From positions 1,984,001-2,048,000 of the forward strand of contig NADL03000620.1 in NCBI GenBank assembly GCA_002205965.3: a DNA stretch of 64,000 nucleotides, read 5' to 3'. The position numbers and the translations under genes were made by a program. Positions 22,965 to 36,113 of the stretch are shown in pieces. This stretch comes from Kappaphycus alvarezii. Lineage: Eukaryota > Rhodophyta > Florideophyceae > Gigartinales > Solieriaceae. The notes beneath the pieces are model-generated. The model did not search any database. It saw only the letters and a program-made list of their open reading frames with translations, and was not told where the DNA came from. How positions within the stretch are numbered: the stretch's first letter is position 1; the number at the start of each line of letters is the position of its first letter.

Positions 22965-25900
22965 TCTGTGAAGCTAAATCAAGATTTAAAAACCTAACGA
23001 TTGCAAAAAAATGATAGATGCATTTAACTCTATGTCACATTGTACATGTTGAAGTTTATCCTGCTCTTTAGCGGAAGTATGATTTTCTGATGTTACACAG
23101 CTTTGTAAAATGGCGCGGCCTGGTTTCGAAAATCGGTAATTTGACAACATGTCTGCCTTAAGTTTACGATTTACCCTATTTAAGTATTGCAGGGAGGAGT
23201 AGTGGGCAAGAGAAGATTTAACTGATTTAGTTCTTCTGTTTTACTTGAAGTGACTAAGATAACTCTCACGGGGTGCTTAAAATTGATAATAGCTAATAAT
23301 GAAGCGATATTCCTGATATGGTCGCAAACAATACCAAATTAGCTGATTTTTGGTCACGACAAAGGGCTTCTACATCTTAAAAATCAAAATTCAGAACTAG
23401 AGAGATCCTCAACAATTGCTTTTCCTATAGAAGTAACCTAAAAGTGAAATCGTCTGATAATTAAAATTGGTATTTGAGTATTTCTTTCAGCTTTGAAAAG
23501 GAGATATACACAGAAACTCAGCATTGAAAGAGATTCCATGGTTCCCAATTTTAACATAAATATTTGAAGCGTTTTAGCACTTCAAATCACACTTTAATAC
23601 TACTACTGATCTTCCGAAATTTTCTGGCATCTTTAAAGCTGGAGCATTAAAATCTTTTGAGGATGAAAAAATGTATTAATGATGACACAGTCCAATTTCC
23701 CACTGCTTAAGACAGAAATGCGATGATATCTTAATCCGAGACCATATAGCGGCGATAAATGAAAAAGTTAATCTTTCAAATAATATTTATTCAGTAATTC
23801 TCGATAAAATGAATATGAAACCTATAAAACTAAATTCAGGATTTAATATAATTTTGCTGGGAGTTTCATGATGTATTTTGATCTTTGAAACTACTTGGAT
23901 ACTTCTGAAACACACGGAATATTTTTACAACCAGTGGAGCGTGCTTAAAGATTTGTACCTCTCTGAAATCATAGAAACATCTGAAGTAACATCCGGACGG
24001 TCCACATTAAAGGCACTTCAGATGTTAAACCAGTTGTTTCGACAAGCTTTTAAATTTTCTACAAAATGACTAGACGTTTTGAGCGACTTACTCGCTATTT
24101 ACTGTACTATTAATGTCTCTACAGGAAAATGGACTATCTATAACGCATAAAAACAAATCGAAAATAAGTCTGGTGTCGCCTTAGTGTAAATGATATAAAG
24201 CGCAGGTTCCTTAACGTTCTCTCAGCAATACCCTGATTCGTATCGTATTTACGTCAATGATTAATTTCATAATTTAATTACTTCTTCACTCTAAAATTTC
24301 TTCATTATAGAGTCTGCGTGCAAAAAATATTCCGAAAAGATTGCGTACATTTTATAATCATTTTTTGACAAAAACGTTATTTAGAGTCTATAAATAACTC
24401 ATTTCAGCTACGGATTTACCTTTTTAGATTCTTTAAATGAATATATAAGAGATTTTCACAATTAAAGTACATTTATTTGGTCGGTAATACGACAAGATTT
24501 TTTTTCCGACTTTTTTCGGCCATTTTTACTATGTTTTAATAGCTTTAGATTTTGGACGCTTTAGTGAAAGTATTGAATCATGTTTCAAGATTTTCAATCC
24601 CAAAAAATAACAATGTAAATTATTATGTAAGATTAAAGGAATATTATGAATATTGGTGTCATTCTTGAACGACTTGTCTTCGAAAAGATAATATTTGAAC
24701 TATAGTTTTTGCTCTTTACAGAACTTATTTTCTAAGTTCAGATTTTTTTCTAATAAAGGTATTTCAGTAAATTATGTAAAATATTACTGGAATGGCTTTT
24801 ATCTACTCTTTCATGCATTCAAGGGCCTTTCTGTTCACCTGAGACACCCGAGAACCTCATCTTAAGTTATCATAATAAAAAAAACCCTGAATAATAACTT
24901 GGAAATTAATCATTGTATTAAATGATGGTTTATATTACTGTTTAAACAAAACACTTTCAGCATTATTGGTGGATACAATTGAAGATATGGAAGATAAATA
25001 GAATAAATGATTTTGTTTAGAGAATTTTATTTATTTCTAAATTCCTTTATGAATTTACAGTCTTTAATTGCTGTTTCGGGTTTTCGCACATATATATATA
25101 CTTTGTTTTACCTCGCTTCATTTGGATAGAGAGCATAAATTTGTACTTATGTAAGCTATGTATCAAATTCTTAAGCCAAAGTATAAATAATTTCGTGAAA
25201 TGCATAAAATTTACTATATGCACGATGATAAAAGCTATCTTAGTATAATTTAGTAGGACAATTTGATTGAAATTTTAAAATTGATTCATTTAGTTTCATA
25301 AAATGTTTAGCTTGATATGATTGCTACTTTGGCCTAATCAAATTAATCTTTTGAATCATTTTCTGTAGTAAAAATTTACTTTTTGTTTTTTCTTGTAAAG
25401 TGAAGGTTTCAATTTTTTGTTTCCTCAAAAAATATTATATTCTGCAAATTTTCAAGGGTGTCACTTTTTGGCCTATAGTTATACTTCATTGTGATTTTAC
25501 CTCTTTTCCACAACACTTTCTGTTTTCTTTAGATATTTCAAATATCATAACCTATAACTAAGGTGAAAGGTCCTATAAAATATTTAAACAGTCTAATTTT
25601 AAGTATTTTATACTAATTATAAATTGGTGACCAAAACAACTGTTTACACAGTTTTCAGCCCTTTTTTATACCTAAATATATCTATCTTCGGTGTCTTCCC
25701 TTACGAAAATTATAGAAAAGCTCTTATTAAATGATTTAAGGATAAATAGAATCTGTAAAAGGTTCTTGATGTACATTTCAGGAGCCTCCTTATTATTATT
25801 ATTATTATTATTATACTTTTTATTTTCTGGAGATTTTTTGAAACTTCGTTTCTTTGGAGATTTTCACGGAAGCTCTATCTATCACGTGGAATAGTTAGAA

Positions 25901-26270
25901 TTTCACTGCTATTTCTGGATGTTGATCTTTGTTCATTTCAACTACCTCCCTGGGTCATGTTTTGGCTCCAAAAACGTTTTGACTTAAATCTGTGATAAAC
26001 TCACTGGTGTCGTCAGCTTTCGACGCATCGTAAGGTTTCGCAATTGGCTTGACAATGATACGATAGCTTTGCTCCGGTACAAATTTAATGGGGACCAACC
26101 CACATATCTTCCACAGTAAATAAACTCCCCCATTTACAGATGTATTATGTACATAGGCAAGCTTACGTAAGGTGGAACTATTTACGGGGGTATTTAATTT
26201 TACATGCGTTCAATTTCTAATTTACCTCATCCTTTAACTCCGAACAAAATTGTGTCATGCAAAATTTAAG
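22965..26270. other. AT-rich, no firm gene
   Basis: No firm gene. There is a 12-bp perfect inverted repeat (AACATCTGAAGT at 23,976-23,987 and its complement at 24,015-24,026) inside a 63-codon plus frame (23,878-24,069). A TTA microsatellite lies near 25,790-25,815. ORF 25,691-25,894 spans that microsatellite and is not convincing. Confidence 0.35.
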
Positions 26271-26319
26271 TAGTGAATAAAAATCACTGTAAATGTATTT
26301 ACAATATCTTCCGCCTGAG

Positions 26320-26557
26320 TACGAATGTCTCGGCATCGGTATGGAGGTGTATCACATTCAATTCAATTTATCGATACACCTACGAGATTTTCTTTCCCTT
26401 ATACTCATTTTCTATCTTATTATCAGTCAACTACGTGCGATATGAAAGAGAGAACTGTAATAAACGGTGCGAGAGATATTTATTGGTGAAGAATAAGCAA
26501 TTATTATTCAAAACTCCAGATGCATATCAGGCAGCTGGGATAACTAGACAGAATTAA
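26320..26557 (+). CDS. 3' end of an unknown gene, plus strand
   Basis: Exon 26,320-26,346 (acceptor TCTTCCGCCTGAG) reads RMSRHRYG plus one base. An 80-bp intron ends in a long pyrimidine tract (TTTTCTATCTTATTATCAG). Exon 26,427-26,485 reads VNYVRYERENCNKRCERYLL in phase. From there either a 45-bp intron (GTGAAG...TATCAG) or read-through leads to AAGITRQN and TAA at 26,555-26,557, both in frame because 45 is divisible by three. The protein end is very basic. Product unknown. Confidence 0.5.
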
Positions 26558-29189
26558 AACTTTGGATGGAATAAAAGGAACAGATTCTCAGGGAAAAAAT
26601 TAATCGTCCGTTTTTCTTTCCAAATAAAATTGAGCAGCCACTAATTCAAATTTCCGAGGTATAATGTGGTGAAGTTGTCAATTTTACTTATAAATATCAA
26701 GAAATAGTAAACCAAGTGGAGATATTCTTCTCAATACCGTGACAGATTATCGATAAAGTAAAAGCAAGAAATTCAAAATTTACCCACTAGAGAAAATATA
26801 TGAAATGTACTTTTCTCATTCTAAAAGAGAATATTAGTAACTCAGTGAAAAGATCTTTAAATCAAAGGTTTTTTACCTTAATTTTGTCTTCTTTTGCAAA
26901 AATGGAAAGAGTAATTTACTTCTTGATTAGCCAAGGAATTGAATTCTTAATGAGAGGAAATAAAGAGGGTCCCTTTTAATTTCTATATTTGAAAAACGTT
27001 GAGTTTATTGCATGACTAAGTTTCAAATATAACCTCTAGGGGTACCCAAAAACAATGAAAAAATAAAGATCCCGGTGTAATTTGAAAATCAGAAGGTTCT
27101 TTTGGAAATAAATCAAACCTTTTTTTATTTCAGAAGAAGGTAAACAGTGATTCTCAAAACAGATTAGCATAGGTTGAACTTCCAATAAGGCTTATCAGAA
27201 TAGAAAAGGGTGCTAAGTTGACACATTGTTACTCACTTTATATATTTTGAACTAAAAATGCATTAGGTACAATTTAATTTAAACCTATTTTGTGGTAAAC
27301 ACTCAAATTTATCCTGGAAACTTCTCTTTTGATAAGAATTAAAAGTTTTCGTCATTTTGACACAATCGCGTAACAGGTTAAATCCAAATATAGCCTTCAT
27401 CAAAGTAATAAATCTATTTTTGAAAAAGGGGGGCGATTTAGCCTAGATACGGAAAGAAAAGTAGGTGAGAATTGTGCAGATCAAAGCTTGAGAAGTTCTG
27501 ATAGTTATCAGGAAAGCATACGACATTTATACAAGTATTTTCTTTACTTGGCTGCTCTTATAGAAAATATTCAGCCATACTTGGATCGTTTTGAAAAACG
27601 TTCGCGACAAATTGGTGAGCACACAGTTGTCTAATTACATGGAGGTAGAATTGAAATTGAATTGAATAAAAAAAATTTAGAAACGATCTGAACAAGTTAT
27701 GAGAATAATTCTTATCAAGCAGATCAAATACAGACCTTAATGAATACAATGATTTATATTCGTTCTCAAAAAGTTTGAAATTTTATGTGACAAGTACGGT
27801 AGTGATTGGTTTCACATTATCTGTTGGTGACTAAGATGAGAATATTGAGTAAATATTGAGTAGATAGCGGTATTTTTAGGTTAATGTAGAAGAGACTAAT
27901 ATTTTTTAAAGTTATGTAGGAAACATTTAACACTTCCTACAATTCAGTTTAACTGTAAATATATCTGTCAATGGTATCGTTTATCAGTTTCAATTTCAAA
28001 GTAAAGTTTTATTTTTTCAATTTTATTAGTAAAGTTTTATTTTGATAGAGAAGGATAAGGTAACCGCAGAGATGGATATTTATTTACATATATATTTGTT
28101 TGACGGTAGCATAATTCAAATTCGAACATCGGACCTGGTCTTTCACATTTAATTCTGTTTTCAACCTTCTGCACAAAGTAAACAATTTTGAATATATTTT
28201 TCGTCCTAAGCATACTTAAGACGGTGCAAAAATATTTTTTTGTTGATTAAGTGGTGATGCTTTGCATTTATATTTGACTAAGCTATTTTATGTTAATCAT
28301 TTACTTTGTTTTAATTCAAACCAGACACTTCTATTTTTTAAAACCTATTCCGATGGTATGGCCTGTTTTTTAATCACTTCTTCTACTGATTCAAAATAGT
28401 ATTCAAACATATATATTTGAATATTTATCCTGAGAAATAGGAAAATGTTTGGGAGCTGCCCTTTTTAAAGCTTTTAAATGCGTTTCAAACTATAATGCTG
28501 ATTTGCAGAATTTAAAATATCGGATATTAAATAAAGAATGAGACTTGAACCAGGGTAAACTATGATGTACCTGAAAATCCTGAGTGGAAACCAATTGAAG
28601 TATTTTATAAAAAATACTGCTCAAAAAATCAAACTCATTTTTAATAATGATGGAGTTTCAATAAAGACACCATATAGGGAATAAATTTTCCAATTTGAAG
28701 AAATTTCGAAAGAATTTAATCAAAACAATCACAATATCGAAAAATAGGAAGCGCAATGTTGGTCCAAAATTGTAGAAGAGCAAGAAACTGATTTTTATAT
28801 CAGAAGCGTATGTAAAAAGTTTGCGTAAGAACTTGTTCCACGTTTTATAACAAAATCTCATATTCTATCTACGTCATCTTTGATGGTCTTCCAAGCAGTA
28901 AAAATTACAATGTAAGTAATTTAGTCGAAAATAATACTTCTAAACTAAGCTTGAATGGATATGCATAAAAAATGCTGAGCAAATGTACTAAAACGTAAAA
29001 TTATTTTATTTTCAAAAAGTTGTTAGTACAAAGAAAGGACAAGTGGATCCCAATGAAGGGTAGTTCCACTTAACTTTCAAATAGCGCAAAATTGACGAAT
29101 ATTATGATCCAAAAAAGTTCTCCATTAAATAGGTACCTATTATGGATTTGCAGAAAAGAACATGAGATCTGAATCAAGTAAGTTCAATT
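26558..29189. other. AT-rich, nothing supported
   Basis: Only short ORFs (27,558-27,749 minus; 28,658-28,861 minus) with low-complexity Phe/Leu/Lys content. No splice-bounded coding stretch stood out. Confidence 0.35.
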
Positions 29190-29376
29190 TCAGTAGAACA
29201 GTGTATCTACACCAAACATGGATCTTTTTGTCAGATTTCTAGTAAAAATCAAATGGGCGAAAATATTGTATTGAGAGCGCACTGAAGGAAAAACAATATA
29301 AGTTTCCGGAGAAAACGAACAATTAAATTTCGAGGAGGATAATTCAGCCTGTGAATTTTCGTGGTGAAGGCGGCTG
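29190..29376 (-). CDS. candidate terminal exon (61 aa)
   Basis: After a strong acceptor (CTTTCTATTTATATTTCTAG) the minus strand has one base plus 62 codons without a stop until TGA at 29,190-29,192. The frame contains SRLHHENSQAELSSSKFNCS and VRSQYNIFAHLIFTRNLTKR. An alternative, longer hydrophobic frame (29,524-29,249) overlaps but is mostly Phe/Leu/Ile. Base use and splice context favour the first. Product unknown. Confidence 0.45.
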
Positions 29377-30524
29377 CTAGAAATATAAATAGAAAGATAG
29401 TTATTGTAATAGAAGTCAAGACATATTTGGAATTGCGGTAAGCTGGTAATGAAATTATACTAAATGAAGGCTTCAAAAAAGGAATAGTAGAGAAGGAACA
29501 AGATAGCAGGACTAAGCAAATCAACTTATCACCTCATATTGATGCCAGTGGCGACTACTTTAACGCATTTACGGAATATTGCGTAGGCTGCAAGGATATA
29601 AAATCGCCATTCTCTAGAATTAGCTTATTTTTTTGGCGGCTGTATTTTAGAGTTATAATTATAAGAATCGTAGTTGCATCTGTGAAAAATTAGTTCCTAA
29701 AGAAGCTAGAACTGAAAAAAGATCAACCCTGGAAGGCCGGAGCATAATTTTTGAAGGTGTTATATATTTTTCAAAAATAGCAATTTTTCTGCCACCACAG
29801 TTCTAGCGGGGATTCACCTTATGTTTATATGAAACGAACATTGTAAGCCTATCAATGGGGCTAGTGTTCATGTCAAATCGAAATCTTCAAAAAAAGTAAG
29901 AGGTAAACGTTTCAGAAAACAAATATATACTTTTGAAGAATGGCTGCACCCCTTTGAATATATCCAAGCGCAACTGGGATATTAAACCTTCTCAGACTGC
30001 CTTTTTATGAATCAGAGCCATTCAATCATCTTTAACCTTCTTTTTGACTATCCATGGTACTTGGAACATGTTTGTAGAGATGCAAGCCTGCTGGTACGTC
30101 ACATGTTAAGAAAAAATAATCTGCTTAGTAGCGCTTTTATTGTGGGAACGATAAAATACTATCAAATATGATTTTCAATTTGCGACTAGAAGGGGAAAGA
30201 GTTTCTTAAAGATGCTTACTCCAAGATAGGTCAGTAATATCCACCAAAAGTTCCTTCGCAGAGTAGTTAAATTTATAGAAACTAACTGTATACAAAAAAT
30301 GAGGAAGGAAATCATTATTTTAAATAATAATAGTGGGCTTCTTTCCTCTCATCTGTAGATAGAAAGTAATTCTGTCGAACAAAAAGTAAAAGTAGTGAAC
30401 TCTATTCCGCATGTTGCGGTGAGCTCGAAAAGCTTTCACGTGAAACTAATTTTGAGGTCCTTTTAATTTGTTTGGACTAAAATGATATTTTTCATCTTTT
30501 GCTTATTTAATCAGTGCACAATCA

Positions 30525-30755
30525 TTAAAAATGTGCTATTAGCTTTTCTTTAAATTTTAGGATCTTTTCAGAATCAATACTGCAGGGTATTCAAACATTT
30601 TTGATGGGTAAGAATTAAAATTACAGCATATCAATAAAGTTTTTCGAAAGTTACTCACTTTAATAGATCCTCTCCATTTCTGAAAACTTTGGAGGCCAAA
30701 TCAAGAATACAAAAACCTTCCAGAGTAAAAGTTGTAATAAAAATCTTTGAACAAA
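30525..30755 (-). CDS. 3' end of an unknown gene, 79-bp intron
   Basis: Minus exon 30,755-30,659 (acceptor after a pyrimidine tract, TTCTTCCATTTATTAAAAG) reads CSKIFITTFTLEGFCILDLA and KVFRNGEDLL plus two bases. After a 79-bp intron (GTGAGT...ACCCTGCAG), exon 30,579-30,525 completes the codon and reads IDSEKILKFKEKLIAHF with TAA. Phase agrees. The frame is also open upstream of the acceptor, so the first exon may be longer (to about 30,867). Product unknown. Confidence 0.55.
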
Positions 30756-30869
30756 CTTTTAATAAATGGAAGAATACACAAGAGAGGATAAATGCGGTAC
30801 TAAAACTCAGTTCAGTGGCTAATTTGCATAAAAACACGTATTTTGGGCGCATTTTATATACAAGCATAT

Positions 30870-32960
30870 TTCTGTCATAGCATTATAACATCCAAGCCTC
30901 CCATATTGCTGATAATGAAATTCCTGCAGTGCTGCACAAAAACGTAGAAATTACTGGTATTGAGAAACTCTTTGAACAGGTTCCACAGCGCAGGTAAAAG
31001 TGAGCTAAGTAGTTTCGAATAGATTAGACATCCACACTCCATTTATTTTGACTTTGAAAATGGTCTTCTGGTATAGATTGAATCAAAGTTGGGGTATAAA
31101 AATACTAATGACTGGGCTTCAAACGCCTATCAGTAGATTAAAGCTTTCGTAGCACTCATAAAGTTATAATTTCAGTAAATAAAAATATTACTGATAAGAG
31201 GCGATCGAATGTATATTCTCAGGTTTTTAATTCTCAAAATTTTGACTGCAATTGTTGAGAAAAAGTTTGTTCTCTGTATTTCTTTCTGCATGTTCTTCTG
31301 AAAAAACTAAACTTTTTAATATATATTGCTTTATTTATTGTTTCAATATGATATGTCCATTAAAATTGAAAATTACAAGGACTAAAATCTTAAATGTGAA
31401 TGTCCAGTATATTAAACAGTAGCTGAGCCAAAAGAATGAAAAAAGTTTCTTGATATGGTAAGAAACGTTCATTATCTATAGGTGTATCTAAAAATGTGTG
31501 AGTCTGGCATTAATCACAGTTATGAAAAATAAAAAGAAGTACAAAAATGTTTATGTTAAAACGCATCACACAAAATACTGCTCATTGGAAAACATTTAGT
31601 ACCATCATGCAAGTGAATTGCTCTGGCGGTTTTTGCGAGTAAACAAATGCCAGCTACGTAACATAATTCTGTTTTGGGTGCATTCATTGAATTATTTGAA
31701 AGTTATCAAAAAATGTTTTCAAGTAAACCGATTGAAAATTCGTAGTGGACGTTATTGATATTTCAGCATTTTAAATCACGTTTTACATTAACCACCAGGC
31801 TTTTTTTTTGAAAAGCCCCTAAGAGTTTGCTTTTTCCTCTAATAAAATTCACTGCTTACAATAAACCCAGCTCCATACTTAATGGAGACTTAGATATCGT
31901 CAACTAAAATGTAATTGCTGATAAATTTCTTTCATCAACTGAAGCAGACAAAACTCCGGTAAAACTGCACCCAAGTTGTATCTTATGTTATATTTCGGAA
32001 ACATATCATTTTTTGACCGGCATTACTCTATGGGACGTCCTCATATTTACATATTCTATTATGTCAAAATGTAATTTGAAGGAAAAGTTTTATAAAGTAA
32101 ATTATTCTCAAGGCTTTCACTTCGCAGATGGTGTACTCGTTCAATTAGTTATCTTGTACAACACACAATTTTTGCACGTACTTTTTAGTGATTTTTAAAT
32201 ACTCGTATAAACATATTTACTGTATTAAGAACAATCGTCTATGTGATCTCAAAATTTAGGATATTGAAAGCCCTAACCCTTCTTAAAATTACTCAGATCA
32301 AAATTAATGCTTAATTTACATGATTGCTCTGTTAACATGTGCCCTCATTCGCTGCTCAATGAAGTTGAATAAAAGAGAAAACGTTTCATACCATCGCCAG
32401 TTTGCATCTACGACACACTCGGCGTCTCATAAAAAATATTTTTTGCTATGAAATTTCAGCATAAATTTTCTATAGTCCCAATTATTCAGCTTCGTTTTGC
32501 CTCTTCTTCAGCAATCAGACCGTTTGATCGCTCCATTCCTACCAGAATTTTCACAAAATGAAAATTATTGAGCGCGAAAACGAACTAAGTGAAGTCTCCA
32601 AACTGCTTCTCTCGTCTCTGAATTTAGTATTGAAAGAAAGATCTACTCCCATGTCATCAGGACTTTATCTTTTATATTTTGTTAGTTTCTTGTATAGTCC
32701 GTAAAATAGGATGTACTATGGTGAGATGATTTATTTAATGATTTAGTATTTTAGACGCAATACGTTGCAAAACCGACGTATGTGAAAAATTGAAGCATTG
32801 AAACTTTATAGATGCGGTATTATACAATAATTTTGGATTAATACTTTTCTTAAGACCATTTAATGTTTCCGGCACAGCCGTTCTGCACTTATTTTAGGGA
32901 TATAACATTAATTTTCTTGATTAGGTATTCAATTATTCTTTGATGACATAAACAACCAAT
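30870..32960. other. AT-rich, nothing supported
   Basis: No splice-bounded coding stretch or repeat recognised. ORF 32,013-32,198 (plus, 61 codons) has no motif. Confidence 0.35.
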
Positions 32961-32961
32961 T

Positions 32962-33234
32962 GTGGGTGCTCTACATCTTATTGTAATTGCGCAAGTGAGC
33001 TCGTCGTTCTTACCGTTAGTCTACGAAGCACAATACTGTATTTGCAAGAAAAACTGTACTCGGGCGAATCACGTGCTGTATTCGCGCAAGAGGCGTACTG
33101 TATTCGCCCAACGTCGCACTTTAATCCATCAACACTACACTATACTTGAGGAACGCAGTACTGGATTTATGCGAGTGAAATTTTCAACTTATGCAGCACG
33201 TGAAAGGCCGCAGGCAATGTACAGTAATCATTAA
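32962..33234 (+). CDS. GC-rich island with 90-codon ORF, uncertain
   Basis: A GC-richer island in AT-rich DNA carries a 90-codon plus frame (HTTL-poor, Arg/Cys-rich: YCICKKNCTRANHVLYSRKR). Within it CTGTATTCGCGCAAG and CTGTATTCGCCCAAC are near-repeats, so part of the island may be a small tandem or LTR-like repeat rather than coding. It lies upstream of the plus-strand gene at 33.7-34.4 kb and might be an earlier exon. Confidence 0.3.
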   Translation: MGALHLIVIAQVSSSFLPLVYEAQYCICKKNCTRANHVLYSRKRRTVFAQRRTLIHQHYTILEERSTGFMRVKFSTYAARERPQAMYSNH

Positions 33235-33708
33235 TCAATGAAATTACATACTTTCACTTGATTAAGGCGCTTTATGACCGGATGTATTGTGCATGTGCAT
33301 TTTTGCACATTAATTGCTTTTGAAAGTATGTCTGGTGGCATTACAGAGGTAAAGTCGCGAAAAATTAAGGACTTTGATTAATGCAAAAGGCAGGGGTAGT
33401 TGATGTCGGACTGATAGAGAGTGAACCAAAGAATGTTGTCGGGTGATTCAGGACCAATTGCGGAAGAGGATGCAAAGTATTAATTTGACAACAAAGTTTA
33501 GACTGCGTGGGCACCACCTGCACACCCTCCCCTGAGCCAGCAGTTGTTTACTGGTTCGGTTAGTGTGACTGATGATCTACACTCTGAAGTTGGTTCTTCC
33601 ATTGGAAGTTGGTCAATTTGACGTAAATAGATTCAACATTTGAAAGAAGTATCAAATTGAAATCTTATGGCTGAATAATCTTTTCCGCAATGTTAAAGTT
33701 GTACTAAG

Positions 33709-34418
33709 AGATTTATTGAAGAGTACCAAAAATGGAATATGTTAAATCTTTGCCCTAAAGTTTCGAGAAATTTTGTAAACGAAATAATCAGCATGTCGCT
33801 TGGCCATGCTTACATGAAGATTAGTCGATAACGTATTTGAAGTCTTTGTATACAAAATTTTCGATCTTACGTAGAGCGGGAAATAATTTAGGTTATTTTA
33901 ATTTATGCAAGATGTGGCCGATTGTATTCACACCACTGAGAGTAAGTTGCACTGGAAAATTTGCCAGTGAGTAGCACTAAAAACATTTCTTACAGGGCAG
34001 GGTGAATGCCGGTAAGCAAGCATGCAGCGCTAGACATGACTGCCGTGGAAGCTTGATTTCGATTTAGATCCGTTCAAAACTTCCGATAAGTCTCCATCGC
34101 TCGCACTGCAGCTTTCGGCGCGAAAACTGCATACCCATCTAGATGCCAGCCTCCGAGGGTAACCCAGAAGGAGATAGTATCTTGAAAATTTTGGTCATTA
34201 AGTTGATTTTTTTGACTTCCACTATGCATATAAATTTACTAAATAAACTTTCTAGTGAAAAATTGCCATTAATTCACTGTTTAGTTGAATAAGCAGAAAA
34301 AATAATTTGCGTCAAATAGGTTTTTACTTTCAGCTGGCGCTATTCAGAAACTCGAGGGATTTTTTTCTTTGTAATTGCAATTGGTAGTTGTTATCAGTTA
34401 TTCTTGCAGCTATTTTAG
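33709..34418 (+). CDS. unknown multi-exon gene with hydrophobic C-terminus
   Basis: Plus-strand exons 33,875-33,941, 33,996-34,011 (16 bp), 34,068-34,158 and 34,334-34,418 join without stops. They use donors GTAAGT, GTAAGC and GTAACC and acceptors ACGTAG, TTCTTACAG, GATTTAG and TTTACTTTCAG. Phases match at every junction, including the micro-exon. The frame reads GYFNLCKMWPIVFTPLR, GRVNA, DPFKTSDKSPSLALQLSARK and WRYSETRG. It ends in a hydrophobic stretch (IFFFVIAIGSCYQLFLQLF) and TAG, which suggests a C-terminal membrane anchor. An exon at 33,709-33,828 (EEYQKWNMLNLCPKVSRNF) lies just upstream, but I could not join it in phase. Function unknown. Confidence 0.65.
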
Positions 34419-34861
34419 CTATGTCTATTGAATTTGATGTAAGAGTTACCTAAGAATATGAAAGAAAGCAAAAACTAAATTAATCTATTTCATTCCCACC
34501 AAGAATTCGTCTGCTTACTTCCATCTTTTTTTGAAATGACCTTCACACGCATTTGGAATCCGAAACCGTGCAAAAAAATCTTCATAAAAGCAAATAATGT
34601 AGGTAATCCTGAAATATATTTCGCTCATTTGTCATCGAAGTTGGGCAAAGACATAAAATTTCCTTTCCTTATTACTCTGGTTTGCAGGCGCGGAAAATTT
34701 CGCATATCAACTATTCCCTGTGTATTGCAGTGGTTCAAAGCACACCTCGACTTGGTCAGCCTATTTCAAATTATGCATTAGGAGTTAAGTTCCTCCCTAG
34801 GTTTAATTTTATATTAAGTTCGAAAGCTCAATTAGTACAGTTAATTTCGATGATTACTTAC

Positions 34862-34987
34862 CGTGACATAAATATGAGGAAGTCGGATATGCTCATCTGA
34901 ACATAGAAAAGAAAAGGGAAAAATATCATAATGATATATTATGCTGCAAATATACTTACATGTAATGAGCGTAAATATTCAAATCTT
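34862..34987 (-). CDS. two short candidate exons, 62-bp intron
   Basis: Minus strand: exon 34,987-34,960 reads RFEYLRSLH after acceptor CCTCATATAAAG. Its donor GTAAGTATATTTG opens an intron ending in TTTTCTTTTCTATGTTCAG. Exon 34,896-34,862 then reads MSISDFLIFMS and ends at GTAAGTAATC. Phase 0 agrees. Both donors and the second acceptor are near-ideal. Neighbouring exons were not found and the product is unknown. It lies opposite to, and about 440 bp beyond, the end of the plus-strand gene. Confidence 0.5.
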
Positions 34988-35399
34988 CTTTATATGAGGG
35001 ATAAGAAATACGAACTACTTTTTACCATTGGCGATGCAGCCGAAAATGTTGTTAGTAGAATAAAATAAGTTAATTTGTATGGGATAAATATTTCAATATA
35101 GCAAAACATCTCTAAACTCATCCCCAAATAATCTATCGCATTATTATTCCATTAGGCAAAGGAAATGTTCCCCATATATTTTCGGCTTTATAAATTGAAA
35201 CCCGCTATTTATTAAAAATATGGCTATTAAGGAGGGGAAATTTTGCGATGCGTCCTGTACAAAAACATAAGTTCAGCAAAAGAAGACACTCGTAAAACTA
35301 CAAACCCAACACATTAACGGAGAAATCAAAGGTTTTTACAACTCAAATCCGAGTCTTTCACTAGCTCTAGGTATAATACATCACATAAAGAACTATTAT

Positions 35400-35774
35400 T
35401 GAGGGGACGAGGCACACAAAGACAAATCTTGGGTTCGTCGGTAACCTCCCTCGATTGACTGATGGTGACCTCAATCCCGGTTTATATAGACGATTGGAGT
35501 TGAGTCCCCTGGAGATATAGAAAGTCGTACCCTAATCCGGATCATTCCAGACTGAAATTACTTAAATGTAATGGAAAGTATCCATTGGCTTTTTCAGTAA
35601 ACTGGATACTTAGATGGTGTCAGCCTTATTGAGTCCCAGTAGCCCCTAAACATATTTAAAGGAGACAGGTGAAAATCTGTACTTTCGAAAAGCTAAAATG
35701 CAAAGAAAATAACTATAATTTAAGAGCAGGTAGTGGAGACTGTTTCCAAGCGTAGGTCTGTAGAGACTACGCCA
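35400..35774 (-). repeat. 3' LTR of element 2
   Basis: 375 bases, TG...CA ends on both strands, matching 41,455-41,823. It contains TTTATATAGAC, which on the minus strand reads as a TATA box (CTATATAAA). The internal side has a purine tract (minus strand AAGGGGGATGACT), the expected polypurine tract. Confidence 0.85.
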
Positions 35775-36113
35775 AGTCATCCCCCTTAAGAATAAAAATA
35801 GTTTCGTTTTTTGTAATCATGGAGGAGGTCCTGGAAACTAACTAGATTATGCTCAGATATTCAGGAGTTTTCGTGATCTTCATATCCTTTCTAGTTGACT
35901 AAATAATTGACAGTGGCTGAGAGTATCTTCAACTTAGTACTCTTCATGTCCGTGTCCGAAGTGTAGTAGAGTAGGTGGAGGGATGTCACCGTGAAATTCG
36001 TCAGGGTAATATGGAATCAGCGAGCTGGTATGAAAAACATCAAGAATTTTTCGTCCAATTATTAGCTGAGAAAGCTTGAGTCGGTAGGAGACTTCATTGA
36101 TTTTTTGAGTATT

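Noticed and set aside
25790..25815. TTA run as a feature of interest
   Set aside because: An ordinary microsatellite in AT-rich DNA.
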